Source: Devosia oryziradicis (GTDB lineage Bacteria; Pseudomonadota; Alphaproteobacteria; Rhizobiales; Devosiaceae). Taken from it: 64,000 nucleotides of DNA. Both the position numbers and the translations under genes were made by a program. Below, in pieces: positions 37,488 through 49,007 of the stretch. The stretch covers positions 2,205,001 through 2,269,000 of the forward strand of contig NZ_CP068047.1 in the NCBI RefSeq assembly GCF_016698645.1. Reading direction: 5' to 3'. Each line of letters begins with the position of its first letter. Within the stretch, counting starts at the first letter, position 1. The notes under the pieces were generated by a model. The model was not told where the DNA came from, made no database searches, and saw nothing but the letters and a program-made list of their open reading frames with translations.

Positions 37488-38690
37488 TCAGAACGCGTCG
37501 ATGGACAGGGCTTCGATTGTGGTTCCCGCAGGTTGCCCCGGATCACCCTCTGGCTGGATGATCAACATGTTGGCGCCGCCCAGGGACGAGGTGTGTCCGC
37601 TGTCGGTCTGGGCGATCGGTTCGAGCTGCGGGCCGTTGGGCGTGTGCACGAGGCGGGCGCGCATGAAATGGCGTCGCGCGGTATTTGGCGGCGTTGCGGC
37701 GGCGAGCGGCAACCGCCAGGTTGGTGGTTCAGCGTATCCAAGCCAGCGGCGGAGAGCGGGCTTGATGAAGACGATCGCCGTGACCATGGCCGATACCGGA
37801 TTACCCGGCAGGCCGAAAACCAGGGTTTTGCCACGGGTGCCAAACATCAGCGGCTTGCCCGGCCGCATGTTGATGCGCCAGAAGTCCAGGGTCACGCCCA
37901 TCTCGAGCAGGAGCTCCTGGACGATATCATGGTCGCCGACGCTGGCGCCGCCCGTCGTGATCAGGATATCGAGGTCGCCAGCAAAGATGTCCGCCAGCTT
38001 CGAGCGCAGTTTTGCCCGCTCATCCCCGACGATGCCGTGATCATCAACGCTCTGCGCATAGGGGGAGAGCAGGGGGGCGAGGCCGTAGCTGTTGGAGGCG
38101 ACGATCTGGTCGGGTCCCAGTGGGTCGCCTGGCAGAACCAGTTCGTCCCCAGTGGCCAGCAGGGCGATGCGCGGGCGCCTGGCGACGTTAAGTATGGCGC
38201 TGTTGGCAGCGGCAGCTACCGACAATTGCATCGCACCCATGCGTGTGCCCGGCGCGATCAGCTGTTGACCGCGCGCAAAATCGTTACCCCGCGGCCGCAC
38301 GCTGTGACCGGGACGCGCGGGCGCCGTGAACGAAACATGGCTGCCGTCGACGAGGGCCTCTTCCTGCATGATGACGGTATCGGCGCCCTCTGGCACCGGA
38401 GCTCCGGTGAAGATGCGGACGGCCTCACCTGGGGCGACCCGTCCGGAAAAGCCGGCACCAGCCTGCGATGTGCCGATGAGGGAGAGGCGATGCCCCTCGA
38501 CCACGTCGGCCGCCCGCAGGGCATAACCGTCCATGGCGCTGGCATGGAAAGGCGGCTGGTCGTGGGCGGCAATCAGGGGCTCGGCCAGAACCCTTCCGCC
38601 AGCCTGGGAAAGGGGCACCCGTTCGGCCGTTGGCGCCGGTACGCGCTGCAGGATGGCGGCAATGGCGTCGTCGACGGGAAGCAGGCTCAT
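37488..38690 (-). CDS. moeA: Molybdopterin molybdenumtransferase
   Basis: Inserts molybdenum into adenylylated molybdopterin, 400 residues. Features include [17 protein letters not shown] near the start, [19 protein letters not shown], and the MoCF-domain motifs [14 protein letters not shown] and [14 protein letters not shown] start at ATG 38690, which overlaps the moaC stop (ATGA); the longer frame lies inside moaC. End of the trp-moa-moe run, 41 bases before the lexA promoter. Confidence 0.95.
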   Translation of the reverse strand: MSLLPVDDAIAAILQRVPAPTAERVPLSQAGGRVLAEPLIAAHDQPPFHASAMDGYALRAADVVEGHRLSLIGTSQAGAGFSGRVAPGEAVRIFTGAPVPEGADTVIMQEEALVDGSHVSFTAPARPGHSVRPRGNDFARGQQLIAPGTRMGAMQLSVAAAANSAILNVARRPRIALLATGDELVLPGDPLGPDQIVASNSYGLAPLLSPYAQSVDDHGIVGDERAKLRSKLADIFAGDLDILITTGGASVGDHDIVQELLLEMGVTLDFWRINMRPGKPLMFGTRGKTLVFGLPGNPVSAMVTAIVFIKPALRRWLGYAEPPTWRLPLAAATPPNTARRHFMRARLVHTPNGPQLEPIAQTDSGHTSSLGGANMLIIQPEGDPGQPAGTTIEALSIDAF

Positions 38691-39163
38691 GAGCGGGTAA
38701 AATCGCCGGATTTGCCGCCGGATTTTTCGAGGAGGCACATGTCGGTGACGACCATGCCGCGGTCGATGGCCTTGGCCATGTCATAAAGGGTCAGGGCTGC
38801 AGTGGAGGCAGCGACGAGTGCTTCCATTTCAACGCCCGTTTGCCCCGTCGTTTCGGCCGTGGCGTGGATCAATATGGCGTCAGCACCATCGGCTTCGATG
38901 TCCACACTGACCTTGGTCAGCGGGATCGGGTGGCAGAGCGGAATGAGCTCCGAGGTTTTCTTGGCGGCCATGATGCCGGCGATGCGGGCCACCGCCAGGG
39001 CGTCACCCTTCTTGAGGCCTCCACCCATGATGGTGGCGACCGTTTCCGGTTGCCCTACTATACGAGCCTGCGCCACGGCGCGTCGACGCGTAACCGCCTT
39101 GTCACCGATGTCGACGATATGCGCCTCGCCCTTGGCATTGAGGTGGGTGAGGCCCGGGGCCAT
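38687..39163 (-). CDS. moaC: Cyclic pyranopterin monophosphate synthase
   Basis: Second half of the first step of molybdenum cofactor synthesis, 158 residues. [41 protein letters not shown] and [29 protein letters not shown] are the family signatures, including the active-site residues in GVEMEALVA. It shares one base with the trpC stop (TGATG). Confidence 0.96.
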   Translation of the reverse strand: MAPGLTHLNAKGEAHIVDIGDKAVTRRRAVAQARIVGQPETVATIMGGGLKKGDALAVARIAGIMAAKKTSELIPLCHPIPLTKVSVDIEADGADAILIHATAETTGQTGVEMEALVAASTAALTLYDMAKAIDRGMVVTDMCLLEKSGGKSGDFTRS

Positions 39164-39975
39164 CAGCGCACAGCCTGCGGGGCGCCCATCAGCAGCGCGC
39201 GGGTGGCGGCCACGACGTCGTCCTGCCGCATCAGGCTCTCGCCGACGAGGAAGGTGCCGATGCCGGCCCGCTGATCCAGCATGACGACGTGGTCATGATT
39301 GACGATGCCGCTCTCGCTGACCAGAAGCGTGCTCTTGGGGATGCCGACCGCCAGGTTGATCGATGTTTCGAGGGTCGTCTCGAAGGTGCGCAGATTGCGG
39401 TTGTTAATGCCGATGAACTCGGCCCCGAGCGCCAAGGCGCGATCGAGCTCCAGCTGGTCGTGCACCTCGACCAGGGCATCCATCTTCCATTCTTCGGCCG
39501 CGTCCAGCAGGTAGCGGGCCACGTCGTCGCCGACGGCGGCGAGAATGATCAGGATGCAATCGGCGCCCCAGGCCCGGGCTTCGGCGACCTGGTAGGTCTC
39601 GAAGAGGAAGTCCTTGCGCAGCACGGGCAGTTGCGTGGCGGCGCGGGCTTCGATCAGGTAGCTCGGCGAGCCCTGGAAGCCGGGACGGTCCGTCAGGACC
39701 GACAGGCAGGCGGCGCCGGCCATTTCGTACGAGCGGGCAATCTCGGCCGGGTCGAAATCGGCGCGGATCAGGCCCTTGGAGGGACTGGCCTTTTTCACCT
39801 CCGCAATCAGGGCATAATGCCCCTGCGCCCGCTTGGCCTTGATAGCGCGTATGAAGCCGCGCGGGGCGGGCTGGTCATGGGCTTGCGCGACCACTTCCGC
39901 CCATGGGCGCATGGCCTTGGCAGCGGCGATCTCCTCGCGCTTATAGGCTTCGATCTGCTGGAGGATGTCGCTCAT
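39163..39975 (-). CDS. trpC: Indole-3-glycerol phosphate synthase
   Basis: Fourth step of tryptophan synthesis, 270 residues, monofunctional TIM barrel. The catalytic Lys are in [20 protein letters not shown] and [13 protein letters not shown], and the Glu in [17 protein letters not shown] and LVSESGI regions is as expected. It overlaps trpD by 4 bases. Confidence 0.96.
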   Translation of the reverse strand: MSDILQQIEAYKREEIAAAKAMRPWAEVVAQAHDQPAPRGFIRAIKAKRAQGHYALIAEVKKASPSKGLIRADFDPAEIARSYEMAGAACLSVLTDRPGFQGSPSYLIEARAATQLPVLRKDFLFETYQVAEARAWGADCILIILAAVGDDVARYLLDAAEEWKMDALVEVHDQLELDRALALGAEFIGINNRNLRTFETTLETSINLAVGIPKSTLLVSESGIVNHDHVVMLDQRAGIGTFLVGESLMRQDDVVAATRALLMGAPQAVR

Positions 39976-40994
39976 GGCTCGCGTCCGTTCGATACCGCCA
40001 CGAGGCGGGCGAGTGTCTGTTTGGCTTTGCCGGAATCGATGGCGGCGCGCGCCAGGGCAATGCCGGTGTCTATTGTGTCCACGCGATCGGCCACAAACAA
40101 GGCGGCGGCGCTGTTGAGCAGCACGATATCACGATACGCCCCAGGCGCGCCGTCGAGCAGCGCGGTCATGGCGCGTGCGTTGTCGGCCGGGTCGCCGCCG
40201 CGCAGGTCGTCCAGCGTGGCGCGCGGCAGGCCATATTGTTCTGGCGTGATCTCGAACGTCGTGAGGCTGCCGCCTTCGATCTGGGCGATGTGCGTCGGTC
40301 CGGTCGTGGTGATTTCGTCAAGCCCATCGCTGCCATGCACCACCCAGGCCTTGACGGCGCGGTTGGCCAGCAGCGCCGCGGCAACCGGCTCCACCCATTC
40401 CTCGGCATAGACGCCGAGCAGATAGCGCCGGACGCCAGCCGGGTTCGATTGCGGACCCAGCAGATTGAACAGGGTCCGCGTCCCCATTTCGCTGCGCGAG
40501 GGACCCACATGCTTCATTGCGGGATGGTGCATCGGCGCGAACATGAAACCGATGCCGGCCGTGTCGACGCTGGCGCCGATTTCAGCCGGCGTGAGATCAA
40601 GTTTGACCCCCAGGGCCTCGAGCACCTGCGAGGCGCCCGATTTGGACGACAGGGCGCGATTGCCATGCTTGGCGACTGGCACTCCGCAGGCCGCTACGAC
40701 GATGGCGCTGGCGGTGGAAATGTTGAGCGTACCGGCCTCGTCGCCGCCAGTGCCGACGATGTCGACGGCGTGCTCCGGCGCCGATACCGGGATCATCTGC
40801 TCGCGCAGGATCGAGACGGCGGCGGCGATTTCCACCACCGTTTCGCCCTTGACGCGCATACCCATCAGGAAGGCGCCGATTTGGCTGGGCGTGGCTTCGC
40901 CGGCCATGATGGTGCGCATGACGCCGCGCATTTCTTCGCCGGTCAGGTCCCTGCGATTGGCGATCTTGTTGAGCGCTGCCTTGATGTCCATCAC
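39972..40994 (-). CDS. trpD: Anthranilate phosphoribosyltransferase
   Basis: Second step of tryptophan synthesis, 340 residues. The PRPP/diphosphate-binding loop is [20 protein letters not shown], followed by [21 protein letters not shown] and [21 protein letters not shown]. It overlaps trpG and trpC by 4 bases each, so all three are translationally coupled. Confidence 0.96.
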   Translation of the reverse strand: MMDIKAALNKIANRRDLTGEEMRGVMRTIMAGEATPSQIGAFLMGMRVKGETVVEIAAAVSILREQMIPVSAPEHAVDIVGTGGDEAGTLNISTASAIVVAACGVPVAKHGNRALSSKSGASQVLEALGVKLDLTPAEIGASVDTAGIGFMFAPMHHPAMKHVGPSRSEMGTRTLFNLLGPQSNPAGVRRYLLGVYAEEWVEPVAAALLANRAVKAWVVHGSDGLDEITTTGPTHIAQIEGGSLTTFEITPEQYGLPRATLDDLRGGDPADNARAMTALLDGAPGAYRDIVLLNSAAALFVADRVDTIDTGIALARAAIDSGKAKQTLARLVAVSNGREP

Positions 40995-41590
40995 GCCGCT
41001 CGCTTCTGGTTGAAGTCGCGGGCCAGGTTCAGGAAATTCTGCAGCAGGGCATGGCCGTTTTCGCTGGCGATGCTCTCGGGATGGAACTGCACGCCGTGCA
41101 CGGGCAGGCTCTTGTGCTGCATGCCCATGATCAGGCCGTCATCGGTGGTGGCGGTGACCTCCAGCACATCGGGCAGAGTGTCCTGCTTGACGATCAGGCT
41201 GTGGTAGCGCGTCGCCTCGAAGTCGTTGTTCAGCCCGCGGAACAGGCCCTTGCCGGTATGGTGGATTTTGGACGTCTTGCCGTGGACGAGATGCGGCGCC
41301 CGGATCACATCGCCGCCCATGGCCTGGCCAATGGCCTGATGGCCCAGGCATACGCCCAGAATGGGTACCTCGCCCTTGAAGCGGTCGATCAGTGCCAGGC
41401 AGATGCCGGCCTCGTTGGGCGTGCAGGGACCGGGCGACAGAACGATCGCCTCGGGCGCTATGGCGGCAATTTCGTCGAGGGTGATCTTGTCGTTGCGGTG
41501 CACGGTAATGTCGGCACCCAGTTCGCCCAGGAAGTGGACAAGGTTGTAGGTAAAGCTGTCGTAGTTATCGATGACGAGCGTGCGGGTCAT
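40991..41590 (-). CDS. trpG: Anthranilate synthase, glutamine amidotransferase subunit
   Basis: Class I amidotransferase of 199 residues that feeds ammonia to TrpE. The nucleophile Cys81 is in [15 protein letters not shown], the His/Glu pair in QFHPESIAS, and the oxyanion motif is [12 protein letters not shown]. In many Rhizobiales trpE and trpG are fused and unlinked to trpDC; here they are separate genes in one operon. Some TrpG proteins also serve as PabA; no pabB lies nearby. Shine-Dalgarno GGAG is 10 bases before the ATG. Confidence 0.95.
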   Translation of the reverse strand: MTRTLVIDNYDSFTYNLVHFLGELGADITVHRNDKITLDEIAAIAPEAIVLSPGPCTPNEAGICLALIDRFKGEVPILGVCLGHQAIGQAMGGDVIRAPHLVHGKTSKIHHTGKGLFRGLNNDFEATRYHSLIVKQDTLPDVLEVTATTDDGLIMGMQHKSLPVHGVQFHPESIASENGHALLQNFLNLARDFNQKRAA

Positions 41591-41613
41591 TTATTGGCTC
41601 CAGCGCGGCAATG

Positions 41614-41677
41614 GGAACAGGTTCGGTGGTTAGAACCAGTTCCGCCATCGTTGTTGAAAGGTTGACTGCGCCGTCAT
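41614..41677 (-). promoter_or_regulatory. Trp-codon mini-ORF and overlapping hairpin between trpE and trpG
   Basis: The ATG of a 15-codon ORF (MTAQSTFQQRWRNWF, 41677-41630) overlaps the trpE stop (ATGA). Its two Trp codons are near its end. They lie in or beside the 5' arm of a hairpin: GGAAC-T-GGTTC pairs with GAACC-T-GTTCC (41643-41633 with 41624-41614), one T-T mismatch and an 8-base loop containing the mini-ORF stop. No T run follows, so it is not a textbook attenuator; it could adjust trpG translation or mRNA decay to Trp-tRNA supply. Chance is possible. Confidence 0.4.
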
Positions 41678-43182
41678 TGCCCGATCCTCGCCTCGCCAGC
41701 ATAGCGTAGCGCTTCCTCGGCGGCGCTGAAAAGGGCGCGGGCCTTGTTTTCGCATTCGAGCTGTTCGAGTTCGGGCTTGCTGTCGGCGACGATGCCGGCG
41801 CCCGACTGCACATAGAGCTTGCCATCCTTGAGGATGGCGGTGCGCAGCACGATGCAGGTATCCATGGTGCCGTCGGCGCCGAAATAGCCGACGCAGCCGC
41901 CATAGATGCCGCGACGCGACTTCTCCAGCTCGTCGATGATTTCCATCGCCCGCACTTTCGGCGCGCCGGACACCGTACCGGCCGGGAAGCCGGCCGAGAG
42001 GGCGTCGACGAAGTCGTATTTGGGGTCCAGCACGCCCACGACGTTGGAAACGATGTGCATGACGTGGGAATAATATTCGAGGAAGAACTTGTCGGTGACC
42101 TTGACCGTGCCGGTCTTGGCGACACGGCCCACGTCGTTGCGGCCGAGGTCGAGCAGCATCAGGTGTTCGGCCAGTTCCTTGGGATCGGCCAGCAGCTCGG
42201 CTGCCAGTTCCTGGTCGCGCGTCGGGGTAGAACCGCGCTTGCGGGTTCCGGCGATGGGCCGAATGGTGACCTCGCCATCCTGCACTCGCACCAGGATTTC
42301 CGGGCTCGATCCGGCGACGGCAAAGTCACCGAAATCGAGGAAGTACATATATGGGCTGGGATTGGTCCGGCGCAGCGCGCGATAGAGCGCGGTCGGAGGC
42401 AGCGTGAACTCGGCCTCGAAGCGCTGGCTCAGCACCACCTGGAAGATGTCGCCGGCGGTAATGTAGTCCTTGGCCCGCGCAACCATCTCGAAATACGCGT
42501 CTTTCGAGGTGTTGCTGGTGACAGCGATGGATTCCAGATCGGGCAGGGCGGTGGTGGTCGGAAGGGCGCGCCCAAGGCGGCTGATCGCGTCGTCGATGCG
42601 GGCTTCGGCGGCTTCATAGGCCTGCTTGGCCGAGACACCCTGGCGTACATAAACCGGCGCGGTCAGGTAGAGTTCGTCCTTGAGCGTATCGAAGATCGCC
42701 AGCAGCGAGGGCCGCATCAGCGTGGCCTCGGGCAGTTGCAGGTGGTCCGGATTGCTGTTGGGTAGCACTTCCATGTAGCGGACCATCTCATAGCCCAGGA
42801 AGCCGTAGATACCTGCGGACTGCGGCGGCAGCCCGGGCGGTACGTCGATCTTGCTGTCGGCCACCAGGTTGCGCAGGGCGTCAAGCGGCAGGTCGGCCAG
42901 TGGCTGGAAGGCGGTCTCGTCGATCTGCGCGGCGCGGTTGATCGAGGCCTGTCCGGCCTCGACCTTGAGGATCACGTCCGGCTGGCTGCCGATGATCGAG
43001 TAGCGGCCGCGCGTCGTGCCGTCCTGCACGGATTCGAGCAGGAACGTGTTCCTCCGGTCCTGCGCAAGCTTCAGATATGTCCCGACGGGCGTTTCGAGAT
43101 CGGCCACGATGCGGCGCCAGACGATCTGCGACTTCCCAGCATCGTATTGCTCGGAAAAGCGCTGATAGAAGTCGTCGCCCAT
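41674..43182 (-). CDS. trpE: Anthranilate synthase component I
   Basis: Chorismate-using subunit of 502 residues. Conserved pieces are SPEILVRVQDGEVTIRPIAGTRKRG, DLGRNDVGRVAKTGTVKV, and the metal site in RAMEIIDELEKSRRGIYGGCVGYFG. FLLESVQDGTTRGRYSIIGSQPD carries the LLES motif that binds feedback Trp. It follows ppiD by 39 bases with no leader peptide upstream, so it probably belongs to a transcript starting before ppiD. Confidence 0.95.
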   Translation of the reverse strand: MGDDFYQRFSEQYDAGKSQIVWRRIVADLETPVGTYLKLAQDRRNTFLLESVQDGTTRGRYSIIGSQPDVILKVEAGQASINRAAQIDETAFQPLADLPLDALRNLVADSKIDVPPGLPPQSAGIYGFLGYEMVRYMEVLPNSNPDHLQLPEATLMRPSLLAIFDTLKDELYLTAPVYVRQGVSAKQAYEAAEARIDDAISRLGRALPTTTALPDLESIAVTSNTSKDAYFEMVARAKDYITAGDIFQVVLSQRFEAEFTLPPTALYRALRRTNPSPYMYFLDFGDFAVAGSSPEILVRVQDGEVTIRPIAGTRKRGSTPTRDQELAAELLADPKELAEHLMLLDLGRNDVGRVAKTGTVKVTDKFFLEYYSHVMHIVSNVVGVLDPKYDFVDALSAGFPAGTVSGAPKVRAMEIIDELEKSRRGIYGGCVGYFGADGTMDTCIVLRTAILKDGKLYVQSGAGIVADSKPELEQLECENKARALFSAAEEALRYAGEARIGQ

Positions 43183-43221
43183 CGTTGTCGTATCCAGTTT
43201 GGGTGAAGGCCTGCCTGTCGG

Positions 43222-45099
43222 TCAGAGGCCGGTATTGACGGCCAGCACCTGCTGCAGGGTCTGCTGGTTGATGGTCATGCGCGCGTCGTCGCGAACGGCG
43301 GTGACGAAGTCGCCGTAGATGCCGATGCGCGCCTCGTTCTCGAGCGTGGCGGCAGCCGAGGCTTCGAGCGGGGCGGTGGCTTCGGTCAGTTCGGTGACCT
43401 GGAACACGACGAACTCACCCGACTGGGTCACGGCGGAGCCGTGATGGCTCGCATCGCCGGCGAAGGCGGCGGAGGCCAGGGCGCCGTCGATGGTGCCGTC
43501 CTCCGAGCCGAAGCGGGTGAAGGGTGCGCTCAACTGCGGGAAGACATTGTAGGAAGCGGCAACATCGGCAATCGCCTCGCCGGCATCGAGCCGCTTCACG
43601 GCCTCGGCCTGGGCCGCGATGATGGCGTTGTTGACGCGTTCGGTGGTCATGGTCGTGGTCAGTTGCTCGCGCACCTCATCCAGCGTCTGGTCGCGGGCCG
43701 GCTCGATGGCGTTGAGGTCGAACCACAGGTTGGCATTGCCCGACAGCGGGATAGCAGCCGTCAGCGCGCCCTGTTCCGCCTTGAAGATGGCCTGGGTGAC
43801 GCGCGGCGCATCTTCGGTGGCAAGATCGGGGATCACGCTCAACTCGGTGCCGCCGGAGGTCACGTCGGCTTCATAGAGGTCGAGCTTGAACCGCTCGGCG
43901 ATCTCGGTGAGCGGGCGGAAAGCGGCGCGCAGTTCTTCGATCTGGTCCTGTACGTCGGCCAGCTCATTGCGTGCCGCGGCCAGCGCCAGGTTCTCGGCGA
44001 TCTGATCGCGCACCTCGTCCAGTGCAGGCACGCCGCCGGCCTCGATAGCGGAGACATGGATCGCCCGCTTGCCTGCGACACCGTCGATGACGACAAAGGC
44101 GCCCTGGGCCAGCCCAAACGCCGCGCTGGCCAGCCCGGCATCGTTGATTTCGGCCTGTGTCAGCGAACCGAGGTCGGTTGCCGTCAATCCAGCCTCGGAC
44201 ACGAGCGTCTCGAACGGCGTCCCCGCGGCAAGGCCTGCCTCGAAGGCTGCGACCTGCTCGTCGTTGAGCACCACCTGCTGGATGGTCCGGCGCTCCGGCT
44301 TGGTCAGTGTCGCCTTGGTCCGCTCATACTCGGCCGCGATGGCATCGTCGGTGATGTCCGCAACCTTGGTCTGGGCCAGGTCGGCTGCCGACAGGCGCAG
44401 CATCTGCACCTTGCGAGTCTCGACGGTGCGGAACTCGGCCTGGTGCTCGGCGAGATAGGCCTTCAGCTCGTCCTCGGTCGGGGCGGCCGGAGTTTCCACA
44501 TTGGTCTCGCCCAGGGTGAAATACTCGATGGTCCGCTGATCGGCCACGTAACGGTTGATGAGGCTGGCAGCGGTCTCGGGCAGCTTGGTGTCGCCAAAAA
44601 GGCTGAGGATCAGCTGCTGGCGCCGCGCTGCGTTGCTCTGGTCATCGAAATACTCGGCCTCGGTCAGTCCGCTGGCCTGCAGCACCTGGCGGAAATTGTC
44701 CGCGTTGAAGGTGCCCAGCGCGTTCTGGAACGAGGGATCCTCGCGCAGCATCTCGCTGAGCTTCCTCTGCGAAACACCCAGTCCGAAATTGCTGGCGAGC
44801 TGATTGAGCGCCGCATCCTGCGCCAGGTTCTGCAGCACCGTCGCGGGGATGCCCAGGCTCATCGCCTCCTGCGGCGTCGGCATGGAGCCGAACTGCTGGG
44901 CAACCTGGTTGAGCTGGCTCTGATAGGCCCTCAGGAACTCCCGCGAGTTGATGTCCTCGTTGCCCACGCGTGCGACGGTATTGCTGCCCAGATCGGCAAT
45001 CACATTGTTGATGCCGAAGCCCGCCAGACCCACCAGCAGACACGCGCCCATGATCTTGCCGGGCCAGGATTTTGCAAAAACACGCAAACTATCGAGCAT
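43222..45099 (-). CDS. ppiD: PpiD-like periplasmic chaperone/peptidyl-prolyl isomerase
   Basis: Membrane-anchored SurA-N/parvulin-type foldase of 625 residues. One N-terminal membrane helix (KIMGACLLVGLAGFGINNVIAD, about 15-37) is followed by a large periplasmic part: the SurA-N-like region (INSREFLRAYQSQLNQVAQQFG) and a degenerate parvulin domain (FETLVSEAGLTATDLGSLTQAEI). The frame runs 104 codons further upstream but ATG 45099 gives the conserved start MLDSLRVFAKSWPGKI. Divergent from tpiA, upstream of the trp genes. Confidence 0.9.
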   Translation of the reverse strand: MLDSLRVFAKSWPGKIMGACLLVGLAGFGINNVIADLGSNTVARVGNEDINSREFLRAYQSQLNQVAQQFGSMPTPQEAMSLGIPATVLQNLAQDAALNQLASNFGLGVSQRKLSEMLREDPSFQNALGTFNADNFRQVLQASGLTEAEYFDDQSNAARRQQLILSLFGDTKLPETAASLINRYVADQRTIEYFTLGETNVETPAAPTEDELKAYLAEHQAEFRTVETRKVQMLRLSAADLAQTKVADITDDAIAAEYERTKATLTKPERRTIQQVVLNDEQVAAFEAGLAAGTPFETLVSEAGLTATDLGSLTQAEINDAGLASAAFGLAQGAFVVIDGVAGKRAIHVSAIEAGGVPALDEVRDQIAENLALAAARNELADVQDQIEELRAAFRPLTEIAERFKLDLYEADVTSGGTELSVIPDLATEDAPRVTQAIFKAEQGALTAAIPLSGNANLWFDLNAIEPARDQTLDEVREQLTTTMTTERVNNAIIAAQAEAVKRLDAGEAIADVAASYNVFPQLSAPFTRFGSEDGTIDGALASAAFAGDASHHGSAVTQSGEFVVFQVTELTEATAPLEASAAATLENEARIGIYGDFVTAVRDDARMTINQQTLQQVLAVNTGL

Positions 45100-45223
45100 C
45101 TGAGACGTTCCAGTTGGGCAACACGAGGCTTTACCGCGCCAGCGGGAGGGCACTAGTAATCCATTTTGACAGCCGGGGTTAGGGCAATCCTTGGCCCGGT
45201 GCAAGAGGCAGCAGGAGCAAAGA

Positions 45224-45979
45224 GTGACAACGACAATAACGCCGCTGATCGCAGGGAACTGGAAAATGAATGGCGTGAGGGCTTCGCTGGACGAGTTGAC
45301 GGCTCTCGCGGGCATCCTGACAACCGGGGACGCGCCACGTGCCATCGTCGTGGTCTGCCCTCCCGCGACAATCCTTGCGGCGGTTGCGCGCCAGGGGGCC
45401 ACGTCGGGCATTTTGGCAGGTGGCCAGGACTGTCACCCGGCTGCCCACGGCGCCTATACAGGCGATATTGCTGCCGGCATGCTTGCCGATGCCGGTGCTC
45501 AATATGTGATCGTCGGCCACTCCGAGCGCCGTGCTGCGCATGGTGAAACCGATGACCTGGTTCGCTCCAAGGCCGAAGCGGCCATCGGCGCTGGCCTCAA
45601 GCCCATCATCTGCGTGGGTGAGACGGAGGCGGAGCGGGACAGTGGCCGCGCTGAATCGGTGGTTGCCGCACAGCTTGCCGGCTCCATTCCCGATGCCGCC
45701 GGTCAGCATGACGTGATTATTGCCTATGAACCGGTCTGGGCCATCGGTACCGGTCGCACGCCGAGCAACGACGACATCGCCCAGATGCACAATTCGATCC
45801 GGCGCCAGCTGGTGGATCGCTTCGGCGACAAGGGGCAGGGCATCCACATTCTCTACGGCGGTTCGCTCAAGCCGCAGAATGCCCGCGAAATCCTGGCCCT
45901 CGACAATGTCAACGGTGGCCTGGTGGGCGGGGCCAGCCTCTTGGCAAAGGACTTCGCCACCATTATTTCCGCGGTGTAG
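45224..45979 (+). CDS. tpiA: Triosephosphate isomerase
   Basis: Glycolytic isomerase of 251 residues. Active-site residues are in [11 protein letters not shown] (Asn, Lys), [13 protein letters not shown] (His) and [15 protein letters not shown] (Glu and the flexible loop), with the phosphate loop [15 protein letters not shown] start at GTG 45224, with AGGAG 6 bases upstream; an earlier in-frame start at 45191 lacks a ribosome site. Confidence 0.96.
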   Translation: MTTTITPLIAGNWKMNGVRASLDELTALAGILTTGDAPRAIVVVCPPATILAAVARQGATSGILAGGQDCHPAAHGAYTGDIAAGMLADAGAQYVIVGHSERRAAHGETDDLVRSKAEAAIGAGLKPIICVGETEAERDSGRAESVVAAQLAGSIPDAAGQHDVIIAYEPVWAIGTGRTPSNDDIAQMHNSIRRQLVDRFGDKGQGIHILYGGSLKPQNAREILALDNVNGGLVGGASLLAKDFATIISAV

Positions 45980-45994
45980 TCTCGCGACGGCTCA

Positions 45995-46020
45995 AGCCCG
46001 GCGGAAAATCCCGTCGGGCT
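45995..46020 (+). other. Hairpin after tpiA
   Basis: AGCCCGGCGG pairs with CCGTCGGGCT (10 bp with one G-T pair) 15 bases after the tpiA stop. CTGGCATTTG follows, without a T run, so it is at most a weak terminator before secG. Confidence 0.5.
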
Positions 46021-46086
46021 CTGGCATTTGCCACGCGAGGCGTGTATGACGCCGCATCTTTGCTTAGACCGATAGACTGAGACACA

Positions 46087-46605
46087 ATGGCAAACGTCCT
46101 GATTGTGGCCTATTTGCTGATCGTCCTCGCGCTGATCGCAGTGATCCTGCTGCAGCGTTCCGAGGGTGGCGCGTTGGGCATTGGCGGTGGTGGCGGCGGT
46201 GGTTTCATGACCGCGCGCGGCTCCGCCAACTTGCTGACCCGCACCACGGCGATTCTGGCGACACTTTTTTTCGCCACGGCTATTGGCCTCACCATTCTGT
46301 CCGAACTCGATCGCGGCACGTCCAGCATTCTGGAAGGCGCAAGCACGACGGAAGACGGCGAAACCCCGACCAATGTGCTGGACGCGCTGAACGCGCTGCA
46401 GCCCGACGCTTCTGCATCGGACCTGCCGGTCCCGGTTACCGAGGCGCCCGCGACCACGGACGCCGTGGCTCCCGCCACGACCGAAACGGCACCGGCCGCC
46501 GATGCTGCGCCGGCGGCAACTCCGGAAGCCACCACGACGGCGCCGGTGCCCGATGCTCCGGCGGAGACGCCGGCCCAAACGCCGGCCGCTCCGGCGACCA
46601 ACTGA
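46087..46605 (+). CDS. secG: Preprotein translocase subunit SecG with long C-terminal tail
   Basis: SecYEG accessory subunit, 172 residues. The core is two membrane helices (LIVAYLLIVLALIAVILLQ and TAILATLFFATAIGLTIL) joined by the loop RSEGGALGIGGGGGGGFMTA. After residue 75 comes an Ala/Pro/Thr/Glu-rich, probably disordered extension of about 95 residues, longer than in enteric SecG but common in alphaproteobacteria. A strong terminator follows. Confidence 0.93.
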   Translation: MANVLIVAYLLIVLALIAVILLQRSEGGALGIGGGGGGGFMTARGSANLLTRTTAILATLFFATAIGLTILSELDRGTSSILEGASTTEDGETPTNVLDALNALQPDASASDLPVPVTEAPATTDAVAPATTETAPAADAAPAATPEATTTAPVPDAPAETPAQTPAAPATN

Positions 46606-46615
46606 CGAGACCAAA

Positions 46616-46648
46616 GAGGGGGATGGAAACATCCCCTTCTTCTTTTTG
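46616..46648 (+). terminator. Intrinsic terminator after secG
   Basis: GGGGATG-GAAA-CATCCCC (46619-46636), a perfect stem with a GNRA tetraloop, is followed by TTCTTCTTTTTG. A second hairpin GTAGAGC/GCTCTAC (46650-46672) lies just downstream in the leader of pyrG. Confidence 0.92.
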
Positions 46649-46699
46649 TGTAGAGCCGGTGACCAGCTCTACGAATCGACGATGATGTGATTAAGGTGA

Positions 46700-48334
<1,635 letters not shown>

Positions 48335-48410
48335 CGACAGCGACACCCGGAAACAGGGGTAGGCTGCTGAACTAAGGCAAGCCATCTTGGGGTCTCAGGA
48401 GTGAGGTCCC

Positions 48411-48779
48411 ATGATCCGTACCTTGTTTGTTACCGGTTTTCTGGTCGCCGCATTGTCACCGGCCGCCGCCGCCCCATTGCTCGGGGACTTCGAATGCCTG
48501 TCGGACCGCGACGGGCCGCAAACCTACGAGGGCACGCTGCGGATCGATGAGCCGACCAGCTTTGGTTTCCTCAACGCGGATGCCACCGTCGACGCGTGGT
48601 ATCCGCTCGACATCTCCGATCCCGCCGACGTGAAGTTCGATAACGCTTTTACCGAACATATTTCGTCTGGCGCCGTCGTGCAGAGCGCCAGAATGCTCGA
48701 GGACGAGTATGCCTATGCGGTCGATATCAGAACGCGGAAGGGTACCGTCATCCCGATTTATTGCCTCTTCGTCTATTGA
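48411..48779 (+). CDS. Small secreted hypothetical protein
   Basis: A 122-residue protein with a signal peptide (MIRTLFVTGFLVAALSPAAAA). The mature part has two Cys (GDFECLS near the start and PIYCLFVY at the end), which could form one disulfide tying the termini together. Aromatic and acidic residues are plentiful; no family recognised. A GAGGTCCC element precedes the ATG by a few bases. It stands alone between pyrG and a DUF4169 gene. Confidence 0.75.
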   Translation: MIRTLFVTGFLVAALSPAAAAPLLGDFECLSDRDGPQTYEGTLRIDEPTSFGFLNADATVDAWYPLDISDPADVKFDNAFTEHISSGAVVQSARMLEDEYAYAVDIRTRKGTVIPIYCLFVY

Positions 48780-48824
48780 CCTATTCTCGTGCTATCTCTG
48801 GTCGGACGAACCGAGAGTCCCACC

Positions 48825-49007
48825 ATGGCCGAGATCATCAATCTTCGTAACGCCCGCAAGCAAAAGGCTCGTGCTGACAAGGAGGCGCAAGCGCAGCAGA
48901 ACCGTGCGCTGTTCGGGCAGACCAAGGCGGAAAAACTGCGGCGGGCGAGCGAGAAGGCTCTGGCCGACAAGCATATGGACGGTCACAAGAAGGACGCGCC
49001 GAAATGA
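48825..49007 (+). CDS. DUF4169 small basic protein
   Basis: A 60-residue, highly charged, probably all-helical protein starting MAEIINLRNARKQKARADKE, the DUF4169 hallmark, with NRALFGQTKAEKLRRASEKA in the middle. Function unknown. Family members are short alphaproteobacterial proteins. The stop overlaps the start of the next gene (ATGA), suggesting coupled translation. Confidence 0.85.
   Translation: MAEIINLRNARKQKARADKEAQAQQNRALFGQTKAEKLRRASEKALADKHMDGHKKDAPK

Noticed and set aside
41565..42125. Plus-like 186-codon minus-strand frame running from trpE past trpG's start
   Set aside because: Out of frame with trpE over its whole length and Ser/Arg/Pro-rich; the separate mini-ORF at 41630-41677 is the only short frame with a coupled start.
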